Shown: piece after piece, positions 1 to 5,559 of the stretch | Layout of the letters: each line of letters starts with the position of its first letter | Numbering within the stretch: position 1 is the stretch's first letter | Assembly (NCBI GenBank): GCA_002393905.1 | Contig: DGSJ01000063.1 | Coordinates: forward strand, 1 to 8,988 | Source of the DNA: Caryophanales bacterium UBA4365 | GTDB lineage: Bacteria > Bacillota_I > Bacilli_A > RFN20 > CAG-826 | DNA: 8,988 nucleotides | Reading direction: 5' to 3' | The notes under the pieces: model-generated | What the model saw: the letters and a program-made list of their open reading frames with translations, nothing else | Told to the model about the DNA's origin: nothing | Database searches by the model: none | Program-made: the position numbers and the translations under genes

Positions 1-22
1 GGGTTAATCCCTCTTTTATTTT
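1..22 (+). terminator. Possible 3' part of an intrinsic terminator of an upstream gene
   Basis: The window opens with GGG-TTAAT-CCC, a minimal hairpin followed by the T-rich run TCTTTTATTTT. This looks like the end of an intrinsic terminator for a gene left of the window. Only three base pairs are visible and the stem may extend outside the window, so the call is tentative. Confidence 0.3.
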
Positions 23-23
23 G

Positions 24-55
24 GAATTGTTTTAATTCTAATTACTATGTAATTA
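24..55. repeat. Two adjacent inverted repeats upstream of the deaminase promoter
   Basis: Two perfect dyads abut. The first is GAATT-GTTTT-AATTC (24-38). The second is TAATTAC-TAT-GTAATTA (39-55), with 7-bp arms and a 3-nt spacer. They lie about 30-60 bp upstream of the extended -10 element at 84-92, a place where a regulator could bind. Such AT-only dyads also arise by chance in AT-rich DNA, and no known operator is recognised. Confidence 0.4.
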
Positions 56-83
56 AATCGTTAATGAGTCGAAGCAAAATTTA

Positions 84-92
84 TGTTATAAT
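84..92 (+). promoter_or_regulatory. Extended -10 promoter of the deaminase gene
   Basis: TG-T-TATAAT combines a consensus -10 hexamer (87-92) with the TGn extension. No good -35 hexamer lies 16-18 bp upstream; TTAATG at 61-66 is poor and too distant, which is acceptable for an extended -10 promoter. Transcription would start near 99, giving a leader of about 14 nt. The Shine-Dalgarno GAGGT (100-104) sits almost at the 5' end of that leader. Confidence 0.65.
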
Positions 93-112
93 ATTTTGCG
101 AGGTATTTAGAT

Positions 113-565
113 ATGAACAAATACATGAGAATGGCAATTAATGAAGCACGTAAAGGTATTCGTGCTGGCCACGGCGGACCTTTCGGTGCAGTCATTGTCA
201 AAGATGGCGTTGTCGTTGGAAAAGGTCATAACCAAGTTGTGAAAAACAACGATCCAACTTGTCATGGTGAAATGATGGCAATTCATAAAGCCTGTAAAAA
301 ACTTGGAACATTTGATTTAAGCGGTTGCGAACTTTACACAACTGGTGAACCATGTCCGATGTGTATGGCAGCTATTCTCTGGGCCAATATTAAGAAAGTT
401 TATTATGGCTGTAATATCGTTGATACCGAAGGTATCGGATTTAGAGATAAAGTCTTCTATGAGATGCAAGGTCATCTTGATGAAATGGTCATCGAACTTG
501 ACCGTAAAGCATGCTTAAAGCTCTACGCTGAATACGCTGCAATTGAAGATAAAACCAACTATTAA
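113..565 (+). CDS. Nucleobase deaminase, guanine deaminase (GuaD)-like
   Basis: This 150-residue protein belongs to the zinc-dependent cytidine deaminase fold. Visible features are GGPFGAVIVKDG (21-32), the zinc ligand and proton-shuttle pair H51-G-E53, and PCPMC with C81 and C84 as the other two zinc ligands. The long match to Bacillus GuaD around GGPFGAVIVKDG and NDPT, plus a C-terminal Tyr as in GuaD (where the terminal Tyr reaches the partner active site), suggests guanine to xanthine conversion in purine salvage. HGE replaces the usual HAE; yeast cytosine deaminase also has HGE, so cytosine or another base remains possible. TadA is less likely because of the GuaD-like N-terminus. The start is supported by GAGGT (100-104), 8 nt upstream, and an extended -10 promoter. 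The gene is monocistronic, with a terminator right behind it. Confidence 0.85.
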   Translation: MNKYMRMAINEARKGIRAGHGGPFGAVIVKDGVVVGKGHNQVVKNNDPTCHGEMMAIHKACKKLGTFDLSGCELYTTGEPCPMCMAAILWANIKKVYYGCNIVDTEGIGFRDKVFYEMQGHLDEMVIELDRKACLKLYAEYAAIEDKTNY

Positions 566-579
566 TTAACAAATCAAGC

Positions 580-605
580 AAAAACGATCATATTGGTCGT
601 TTTTT
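580..605 (+). terminator. Intrinsic terminator after the deaminase gene
   Basis: AAAAACGATC (580-589) pairs with GGTCGTTTTT (595-604), with one T-G wobble and the loop ATATT. A run of six T (600-605) and then CTTTT follow. It begins 14 nt after the deaminase stop codon. The next promoter starts at once, so this isolates the deaminase from the zinc-ribbon/TM2 gene. Confidence 0.85.
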
Positions 606-618
606 CTTTTTGCGCTTG

Positions 619-627
619 TGCTATACT
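619..627 (+). promoter_or_regulatory. Extended -10 promoter of the zinc-ribbon/TM2-rsmE-mtaB unit
   Basis: TG-C-TATACT (-10 hexamer at 622-627) lies directly after the deaminase terminator. The -35 region would fall inside the terminator's T-tract and is not recognisable. The predicted start point near 634 is only about 6 nt before the ATG at 640, so the transcript would be leaderless or nearly so. Confidence 0.6.
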
Positions 628-639
628 TTACACGTATTT

Positions 640-1077
640 ATGCCGAAGTGTCGTTATTGTCATGAATCAATCTCCCGTTTAGACAAAGAAATTTGTCCAT
701 TTTGTGGTGGAAAAAAACCTCTTGAAGGAATCGATGATTCGACAATCGACATTACAAAAGTTTTTAATCCTGTTGAACTAAAAGAAAACAAACTGAAACC
801 ACGTTCCAAAAAAGTTGCTGGCATTCTAGCAATTCTTCTTGGTGTTTTTGGTATAGATGAGTTTTATATCTCTCGACCAAAAAGAGCATTATTTGCATTA
901 GCAATTACACTTTTAGCAATTGGTGGTTTAGGAACAATTTTGTTTTGTTTCGCTTTAAAGAATGTTTTTGGATTTTTGATTCCTTATTTTGTGATTGAAA
1001 TCTACTACATTTTTAAAGGCATTTATATGTTAACAAGTCCAACACTCAAAGATGGAAGAGGAGAGTTTTTAAAGTAA
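640..1077 (+). CDS. Zinc-ribbon and TM2-like small membrane protein
   Basis: This 145-residue protein has an N-terminal zinc ribbon with C4-x2-C7 and C19-x2-C22. A polar linker (about 25-57) follows, then a hydrophobic part with hydrophobic stretches near 59-75, 80-100 and 103-128. GVFGIDEFY around 67-75 resembles the TM2-domain signature GxxGxHxFYxG, with Asp where TM2 usually has His. The tail (TLKDGRGEF) also resembles TM2 family ends. TM2 proteins are membrane proteins of mostly unknown role, so no function is assigned. ATG 640 is preferred over an in-frame TTG at 610, because the extra ten residues would be read from promoter DNA and the zinc ribbon starts right after Met 640. No Shine-Dalgarno precedes it. 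The stop lies one base before the rsmE start. Confidence 0.75.
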   Translation: MPKCRYCHESISRLDKEICPFCGGKKPLEGIDDSTIDITKVFNPVELKENKLKPRSKKVAGILAILLGVFGIDEFYISRPKRALFALAITLLAIGGLGTILFCFALKNVFGFLIPYFVIEIYYIFKGIYMLTSPTLKDGRGEFLK

Positions 1078-1078
1078 G

Positions 1079-1798
1079 ATGCAACGTTATTTTGGAAATA
1101 TTATCGGAAAAGAAGCTGTTTTAGAAGAAAGCGATCAATTTCACCTCATTAAAGTGATGAGAGCTCGCGTCAACGACCAAATCGAAGTCGTTTGCGAAGG
1201 TAAACTCTTTTTATGTAGTGTTGAATCAATTAAACCTCTTTCGATCAAAATTATTTCCCGTTTAAAAGAAAATAACGAACTCAAAAATGATGTTGTTTTA
1301 ATTGCCTCTCTCCTAAAAGGAGAAAAACTCGATTTAGTCCTGCAAAAGGCAACCGAACTTGGTGTTGAAGAAATCGTTTTGCTTCAAAGCGAACGTTCGA
1401 TTGCAAAGATTCGTAATTTAGACCGTAGTTTTAAACTGGAACGTTTTAACCGCATTGTCAAAGAAGCGGCGGAGCAATCCAAACGTACTCGCCTCCCGCT
1501 TCTTTATCGAGTAATTAAGTTTGATGAACTACCAGAAATCCAAGCCGACATTAAGTTAATGGCATATGAAGGCGAAAAAGGATCAACATCCTCCTTCTTA
1601 AACGCTATTAAAAGCGTTAAAGCAGGCGAAAGAATCGCAATTATGATTGGTCCAGAAGGCGGATTTAGTGAAAACGAAGTCAATGAAGCAAAAGAATATG
1701 GATACAAAACTGTTTCCTTAGGAAAAAGAATTCTTAGAGCTGAAACAGCTTCCTTCTATGCTTTATCTGTTTTAGCCGCTCATTTAGAAAGAAAATAA
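1079..1798 (+). CDS. rsmE: 16S rRNA (uracil-1498-N3)-methyltransferase RsmE
   Basis: RsmE uses S-adenosylmethionine to methylate N3 of U1498 in helix 44 of 16S rRNA, in the assembled 30S subunit. The 239-residue length is normal. Residues 1 to about 70 form the PUA-like RNA-binding part. The rest is the SPOUT methyltransferase domain, with EAAEQSKR (129-136), the knot motif IGPEGGFSENE (190-200) and LGKRILRAETA (214-224), all typical of RsmE. The Shine-Dalgarno AGAGGAGAG (1057-1065) lies inside the end of the upstream gene, somewhat far from the ATG (13 nt). The stop overlaps the mtaB start by one base (TAATG), so the two are probably translationally coupled. rsmE-mtaB is a long-conserved pair in Firmicutes, normally behind dnaJ-prmA. 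Those are absent here, and a zinc-ribbon/TM2 gene takes their place. Confidence 0.95.
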   Translation: MQRYFGNIIGKEAVLEESDQFHLIKVMRARVNDQIEVVCEGKLFLCSVESIKPLSIKIISRLKENNELKNDVVLIASLLKGEKLDLVLQKATELGVEEIVLLQSERSIAKIRNLDRSFKLERFNRIVKEAAEQSKRTRLPLLYRVIKFDELPEIQADIKLMAYEGEKGSTSSFLNAIKSVKAGERIAIMIGPEGGFSENEVNEAKEYGYKTVSLGKRILRAETASFYALSVLAAHLERK

Positions 1799-3033
1799 TG
1801 ATTAAAGTTGTCTCTTTAGGTTGCAAAGTAAACTCGTATGAATCAAGTGCCTTAAAGGAGCAACTTTTTAATTTATATCCTAATAAGGATATCACACTTA
1901 TCAATACCTGCTCAGTTACTGCAGTTGCTGATCAAAAATCTCGTCAGATCATTCGACGTGAGAGAAAGAAAAATCCTGAAGGCATTATTGTGGTCATGGG
2001 TTGCTATTCCCAAAACCACGCCGATTATGTTTTAAATGAATGTGACGCGGATATTGTTGTCGGAACATCAAACCGTAGTAAAATCCCTCTATTAATTAAT
2101 TCTTATTTAAATAATAAAGAGAAAATCAAAGATATTGACGAAGACACTCGCCACTTTGAATATGAATCTTTCCAAAGTTTTGCTGTGCCTGATGCAACTC
2201 GCGCATACATCAAAATTGAAGACGGATGTAATAACTTTTGTTCATATTGTACAATCCCTTACACCAGAGGTGTATCGAGATCTCGACCAAAACAAGAGAT
2301 TATCGATGAGATTAAATCATTAATTGATCAGGGTTATTTAGAATTTGTTTTAACTGGCATTCATACCGCCCATTACGGGATTGATAATCACGAATGTTCG
2401 TTCTCCGATTTAGTTGAAGAATTATTACGTCTTCCAGGCTTATATAGATTACGCATTTCTTCTATTGAAGAAAGTGAGATTGATGAAAAGTTAATTACTT
2501 TGTTTACAAAGTATCCAAATTTAGCTCATCACCTCCATATGCCACTTCAAAGTGGTTCTCCAACTGTCTTAAAAAGGATGCGCCGCAAATATAAAACAGA
2601 TGACTTCTTAACGAAAGTTAATAAACTTCGTGAAGTCTGTCCAGATATCGCGATTACAACTGATGTTATTGTTGGCTTCCCACAAGAAACTGAGGAAGAA
2701 TTCCAAGAAACTGTTTCTTTTATAAAGAAAATCAACTTCGCGGAAGTCCATGTTTTCCCGTTTAGCGCTCGTCCGGGAACAGATGCGGCGAAGATGGATG
2801 GACAAATTAATCCGAGTGTTAAACAACAAAGAGTGCAAGTTTTGTTAAACTTGTCGAAAGAACTTCAAGAATCCTTTAAGAATCGTTTCCTTGGCGAGGA
2901 GATGGAAGTCATCTTAGAAGAGAGAAATAAAGTGACAAACTTGATGTCTGGATTTACGTCTAATTATATAAAATTAGATGGCGATTTCTCTGATGAGTAT
3001 AAAGGAAAGATTGTAAAACTAAAAGTTCGATAA
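1798..3033 (+). CDS. mtaB: tRNA t6A37 methylthiotransferase MtaB
   Basis: MtaB is a radical-SAM enzyme that turns t6A37 into ms2t6A37 in ANN-decoding tRNAs. The N-terminal UPF0004 domain carries the auxiliary Fe-S cluster cysteines C9, C38 and C69. The radical-SAM motif is CNNFCSYC, with C144, C148 and C151. A TRAM-like RNA-binding segment ends the protein (about 360-411). At 411 residues it is somewhat shorter than Bacillus YqeV, mainly toward the C-terminus, but all cluster ligands are present. The assignment to MtaB rather than MiaB or RimO rests on the opening SLGCKVNSYES and on the neighbouring rsmE. The start overlaps the rsmE stop (TAATG). No clear terminator separates it from rpmF, so read-through into that unit is possible. 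Confidence 0.93.
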   Translation: MIKVVSLGCKVNSYESSALKEQLFNLYPNKDITLINTCSVTAVADQKSRQIIRRERKKNPEGIIVVMGCYSQNHADYVLNECDADIVVGTSNRSKIPLLINSYLNNKEKIKDIDEDTRHFEYESFQSFAVPDATRAYIKIEDGCNNFCSYCTIPYTRGVSRSRPKQEIIDEIKSLIDQGYLEFVLTGIHTAHYGIDNHECSFSDLVEELLRLPGLYRLRISSIEESEIDEKLITLFTKYPNLAHHLHMPLQSGSPTVLKRMRRKYKTDDFLTKVNKLREVCPDIAITTDVIVGFPQETEEEFQETVSFIKKINFAEVHVFPFSARPGTDAAKMDGQINPSVKQQRVQVLLNLSKELQESFKNRFLGEEMEVILEERNKVTNLMSGFTSNYIKLDGDFSDEYKGKIVKLKVR

Positions 3034-3078
3034 ATTCGAGAGAATATATATAAAAATTAAACATTGTCTAAAAATTTA

Positions 3079-3106
3079 TTGAATAGATTGCCATTTAAGA
3101 TATAAT
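3079..3106 (+). promoter_or_regulatory. Promoter of the rpmF-deoC-rpsU unit
   Basis: TTGAAT (3079-3084) and the consensus TATAAT (3101-3106) are separated by 16 bp. Transcription would begin near 3112-3113, giving a leader of roughly 15 nt that contains GGAGG (3114-3118) 9 nt before the rpmF ATG. The 94-bp gap after mtaB shows no convincing terminator. Confidence 0.75.
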
Positions 3107-3127
3107 CTTCGTCGGAGGATTTAGAAT

Positions 3128-3325
3128 ATGGCAGTACCATTTAGAAGAACTTCAAAGACAGCAAAAAGATTACGTCGTACACACTTCAAATTATCCGTTA
3201 GCGGATTAGTCACATGCCCAAACTGTGGTGCAACAATCAAATCCCACAACGTTTGCCCAAAATGTGGTTACTACAACGGTAAAGAAGTTGTTAAACAATC
3301 CAAAAAGGCTGTTGAAGAAAAATAA
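3128..3325 (+). CDS. rpmF: Large ribosomal subunit protein bL32
   Basis: bL32 is a small zinc-ribbon protein of the 50S subunit. The start [19 protein letters not shown] is diagnostic. The basic N-terminus is followed by a zinc ribbon with C30-x2-C33 and C43-x2-C46, so this is the zinc-binding (C+) paralogue type, not a zinc-independent copy used under zinc starvation. Its 65 residues exceed the 57-60 typical of Firmicutes through a Lys/Glu-rich tail. GGAGG (3114-3118) and its own promoter support the start. In many bacteria rpmF follows yceD (DUF177); that gene is missing here, and rpmF heads a unit with deoC and rpsU. Confidence 0.97.
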   Translation: MAVPFRRTSKTAKRLRRTHFKLSVSGLVTCPNCGATIKSHNVCPKCGYYNGKEVVKQSKKAVEEK

Positions 3326-3346
3326 TAATTCGGAGAATTAAAAAAC

Positions 3347-3991
3347 ATGGAACTCAACAAACTCATTGATCACACCTTGTTAAAGCAAGATGCTACTCCA
3401 GAAGCAATCGAAAAGCTCTGTAAAGAAGCTCTTGAATACCATTTTATGTCCGTGTGTGTAAACCCAGGATTTGTTCCTCTTGCTGCAAGACTTTTAAAAG
3501 GCAGCGATGTTAAAGTTTGCACAGTCGTCGGATTCCCACTTGGTGCCACACTTCCAGAATCAAAGGCTTATGAAGCTAAATTAGCAATCAAAGCCGGAGC
3601 CACAGAAGTTGATATGGTTCTTAACGATTCAATGGCGAAAGTCCATGACTACGAATTTATTGCTAACGAAGTTAAGTTAGTCAAAAAAGCATGCGGAAAG
3701 ATCCTTCTTAAGGTTATCTTAGAAACATGTTTATTAACTGATGAAGAAATCACTGAATGCTGCAAAGCCTGTGTTAAAGGCGGAGCAGATTATGTTAAAA
3801 CATCAACTGGTTTCTCTACAGGCGGTGCGACTACGCACGCAGTTAAATTAATGCGTGAAGCAGTTGGACCAAACGTTGGTGTCAAAGCCAGCGGCGGAAT
3901 TCACAATCGTGAAGAAGCAATGGCGATGGTTGAAGCAGGTGCATCTCGTATTGGTGCATCATGTGGCGTCAAAATCGTTAAAGGTGAATAA
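3347..3991 (+). CDS. deoC: Deoxyribose-phosphate aldolase DeoC
   Basis: DeoC cleaves 2-deoxyribose 5-phosphate into glyceraldehyde 3-phosphate and acetaldehyde, the last step of deoxynucleoside catabolism in the cytoplasm. This is a class I aldolase TIM barrel of 214 residues, normal for the short bacterial form. Key residues are D89 in EVDMVLN, the Schiff-base lysine K151 in KTSTGF and the activating lysine K180 in VKASGGI. They correspond to D102, K167 and K201 of the E. coli enzyme. CGGAG (3331-3335) lies 11 nt before the ATG. It is sandwiched between rpmF (21-nt gap) and rpsU (18-nt gap), an unusual place for a catabolic gene. No deoA, deoB or deoD accompanies it, and no deo-type operator was seen, so expression probably follows the ribosomal-protein promoter. 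Confidence 0.97.
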   Translation: MELNKLIDHTLLKQDATPEAIEKLCKEALEYHFMSVCVNPGFVPLAARLLKGSDVKVCTVVGFPLGATLPESKAYEAKLAIKAGATEVDMVLNDSMAKVHDYEFIANEVKLVKKACGKILLKVILETCLLTDEEITECCKACVKGGADYVKTSTGFSTGGATTHAVKLMREAVGPNVGVKASGGIHNREEAMAMVEAGASRIGASCGVKIVKGE

Positions 3992-3994
3992 AAG

Positions 3995-4003
3995 AGGAGG
4001 TGA
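3995..4003 (+). promoter_or_regulatory. Nine-base consensus Shine-Dalgarno of rpsU
   Basis: AGGAGGTGA is complementary over nine bases to the usual 3' end of bacterial 16S rRNA (TCACCTCCT), and it sits 6 nt before the rpsU ATG. It is the strongest ribosome binding site in the window. It follows the deoC stop codon at once, so rpsU translation can be set independently of deoC. Confidence 0.9.
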
Positions 4004-4009
4004 AAACAT

Positions 4010-4183
4010 ATGCCAAAGACAATCGTTCGTGAAAACGAAAGCTTAGACGAAGCTCTTCGTCGTTTCAAACGTCAAGTGAACAAATCAGGCGTCCTTCTCG
4101 AAGCACGCAAACGTGAGTTCTACTTAAAACCAGGCCTCAAACGCAAAATGAAAAGCGAAATGGCCAGACGTAAATCTTACTAA
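4010..4183 (+). CDS. rpsU: Small ribosomal subunit protein bS21
   Basis: bS21 is a small, very basic 30S protein near the mRNA/anti-Shine-Dalgarno region, important for initiation. Conceptual translation gives 57 residues. It begins [20 protein letters not shown] and continues with a Lys/Arg-rich helical part ([14 protein letters not shown] around 33-46), and it ends in RRKSY. This matches bS21 over its whole length, and 57 residues is usual for Firmicutes. The start is fixed by the ideal Shine-Dalgarno 6 nt upstream. The gene closes the rpmF-deoC-rpsU unit, and a strong terminator begins 22 nt after its stop. In Bacillus, rpsU lies just beyond mtaB and before yqeY; yqeY is absent here. Confidence 0.97.
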   Translation: MPKTIVRENESLDEALRRFKRQVNKSGVLLEARKREFYLKPGLKRKMKSEMARRKSY

Positions 4184-4205
4184 TATAAAAATTTTTTCAA
4201 AAATT

Positions 4206-4233
4206 AAGCAGTTATTTATAACTGCTTTTTTTG
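4206..4233 (+). terminator. Strong intrinsic terminator after rpsU
   Basis: AAGCAGTTA (4206-4214) pairs perfectly with TAACTGCTT (4219-4227) around the loop TTTA. Seven consecutive T (4226-4232) follow. This is the clearest terminator in the window, and it ends the rpmF-deoC-rpsU transcript. Confidence 0.93.
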
Positions 4234-4245
4234 TTCTTCAAAAAG

Positions 4246-4270
4246 AAAAGTGCAAAAATTCGCATTTTTT
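4246..4270 (+). terminator. Possible second hairpin with T-tract before the C39 gene
   Basis: AAAAGTGC (4246-4253) can pair with GCATTTTT (4262-4269), with one G-T wobble and an 8-nt loop. The T-run extends to 4270. It could be a backup terminator, but the stem is AT-rich and weak. No clear promoter was found between it and the start at 4298, so how the C39 gene is transcribed is not evident. Confidence 0.3.
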
Positions 4271-4297
4271 ACGGATTAAGTTAATAGGAGGACAATT

Positions 4298-5470
4298 ATG
4301 AAAAATTTTTGTTATCAAAGTAGCGAGCATGATTGTGGCTATGCCTCGCTCAAGATGCTATTTGCCATCATTTCAAAGAACAAAAACTACCTTTATTTGC
4401 CAAAAGGCGAACAAAAAGAACACTTTTCGTTTTTAGATTTGATCGAAATAGCTGCCACACACCAAGTTAATCTTACCGGATATGAGTTAGAGTTCGGTAA
4501 GCTAAAGGAACAACATCTTCCAATCTTAATCCAGTTAAGCGGGAACCACATGGTTGTTCTAACGAAAATCCATAAGGATATTTATTACATCAGTGATCCC
4601 GCACGTGGAAAAATCAAAATGAGACATGAAGAACTCCAAAGAATCTATGATAAGCGGGCGTTAATCATTGAAAATGAGAATCTAGACAGGAAATACAAAG
4701 TTGAAAAACCTCGATTAATGCCTAAAACATATGGAGTTGTCCATGTGGTGGTCGCTTTATTAATCGTTGGGATGCTTGGTTTAGATTTTTATCTAATGAA
4801 CCTCAGCGAGAACGTACCGTTTATCTTCATGCTGATTATGTTTTTGATTATGATTGAGGTTTTCGAGAACTGGTATTTATTCAAAATGAGTGATTATTTT
4901 GATGAAAAATATATCCAACTCTACTTTAGAAATAGCCAAAACCAAAATAACGAAGAATATCAAAAATATTTAGCGGTGAAGGTCAATCTATTTCAATCAT
5001 CAAAATCCCTAGTTGTTTTTGCTTCGTTAGCACTAATTCTTGGAATTCTAGTATCGATTAATGATCCAAAGAACATTTTGGTGATCGCGATTATCGCACT
5101 TTACAAAGCGTTAGAAAAATACATCACCCAAAGAAGTGATGAAAAAGTTGTTCACGAGATGAACTGTCAAGAATCATCAGCGTTTGACCATCAAGACCAA
5201 GTTGTTTCGACTCTAACAAATTTAAACAAAAGAAGTAATCATTACGGCATGATGATTACAACCCGAAACTGCTTCTTCCAAATGATTTTAATGTTAATAA
5301 CATTATTCATGATGGTTTTATCAAAAACAATGTCGGCTAATTTTGCCGTTTTCCACTTTGGAGTTTACTTTGTGATCGGACAAGGAATCTCCCTTCTTTT
5401 TGACCGCTTAACAAACATGCAAGAACAAAAGAAAAATCTAACTCAGTTTTACGATAAATGCGGTTTATAG
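4298..5470 (+). CDS. C39 peptidase-ABC exporter membrane domain protein lacking the ATPase domain
   Basis: In this 390-residue protein, residues 1 to about 130 are a C39 cysteine-peptidase domain: Q7 (oxyanion hole), C13 in HDCGYASLKM, H84 in GNHMVVL and D100 in ISDPARGKI. The catalytic set is complete, unlike the inactive C39-like domains of HlyB-type transporters. Six hydrophobic segments follow, near 147-168, 173-195, 237-254, 259-274, 326-342 and 348-368. They are spaced in pairs by polar loops, the layout of an ABC exporter membrane domain. The protein stops about 20 residues after the sixth segment, where a nucleotide-binding domain would begin. No Walker A or signature sequence follows in the DNA. 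Family knowledge suggests cleavage after double-glycine leaders; the substrate and any partner ATPase are unknown. AGGAGGA (4286-4292) supports the start. A decayed bacteriocin exporter is the main alternative. Confidence 0.82.
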   Translation: MKNFCYQSSEHDCGYASLKMLFAIISKNKNYLYLPKGEQKEHFSFLDLIEIAATHQVNLTGYELEFGKLKEQHLPILIQLSGNHMVVLTKIHKDIYYISDPARGKIKMRHEELQRIYDKRALIIENENLDRKYKVEKPRLMPKTYGVVHVVVALLIVGMLGLDFYLMNLSENVPFIFMLIMFLIMIEVFENWYLFKMSDYFDEKYIQLYFRNSQNQNNEEYQKYLAVKVNLFQSSKSLVVFASLALILGILVSINDPKNILVIAIIALYKALEKYITQRSDEKVVHEMNCQESSAFDHQDQVVSTLTNLNKRSNHYGMMITTRNCFFQMILMLITLFMMVLSKTMSANFAVFHFGVYFVIGQGISLLFDRLTNMQEQKKNLTQFYDKCGL

Positions 5471-5482
5471 CTAATTAAGACT

Positions 5483-5502
5483 AATTTCATTTATGAATTT
5501 TT
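5483..5502 (+). terminator. Weak candidate terminator after the C39 gene
   Basis: AATTTCAT (5483-5490) and ATGAATTT (5493-5500) form an AT-rich stem with one mismatch and only two unpaired bases between the arms, followed by T then CCC. It lies 12 nt after the stop codon of the C39 gene. The weak stem and short T-run make function doubtful, though it is the only hairpin in this gap. Confidence 0.25.
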
Positions 5503-5511
5503 CCCTAATAG

Positions 5512-5520
5512 TGATATGAT
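5512..5520 (+). promoter_or_regulatory. Extended -10 promoter upstream of ybeY
   Basis: TG-A-TATGAT (-10 hexamer at 5515-5520) is the best promoter element in the 89-bp gap before ybeY. A poor -35 (TTATGA, 5491-5496) lies 18 bp upstream. A start near 5527 would give a leader of about 33 nt. It would drive ybeY-cdd-era-recO. Confidence 0.5.
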
Positions 5521-5559
5521 ATTTTGTACAAACAAATCTGAAACAAGAATAAAACTCGC

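Noticed and set aside
423..437. Hairpin GATACC-GAA-GGTATC
   Set aside because: It lies in the middle of the deaminase coding region with no T-run after it; probably chance.
610..639. Ten extra N-terminal residues from an in-frame TTG start of the zinc-ribbon/TM2 protein
   Set aside because: The segment overlaps the -10 promoter element, and the protein's first domain begins right after the ATG at 640.
2135..2323. Small open frames overlapping mtaB and other genes on both strands
   Set aside because: They overlap well-supported genes in other frames, lack ribosome binding sites and show no recognisable protein features.
2495..2510. Dyad ACTTTGT-TT-ACAAAGT
   Set aside because: It is inside mtaB and encodes normal sequence (ITLFTKY). 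A short AT-rich dyad is expected by chance.
3034..3127. Terminator between mtaB and rpmF
   Set aside because: Only a 4-bp dyad (ATTC-GAGA-GAAT) and AT-rich DNA are seen, with no stable stem followed by a T-run.
5471..5559. Hidden double-glycine leader peptide gene next to the C39 protein
   Set aside because: The gap holds only a six-codon open frame (MNFSLI), with no GG motif and no good Shine-Dalgarno.
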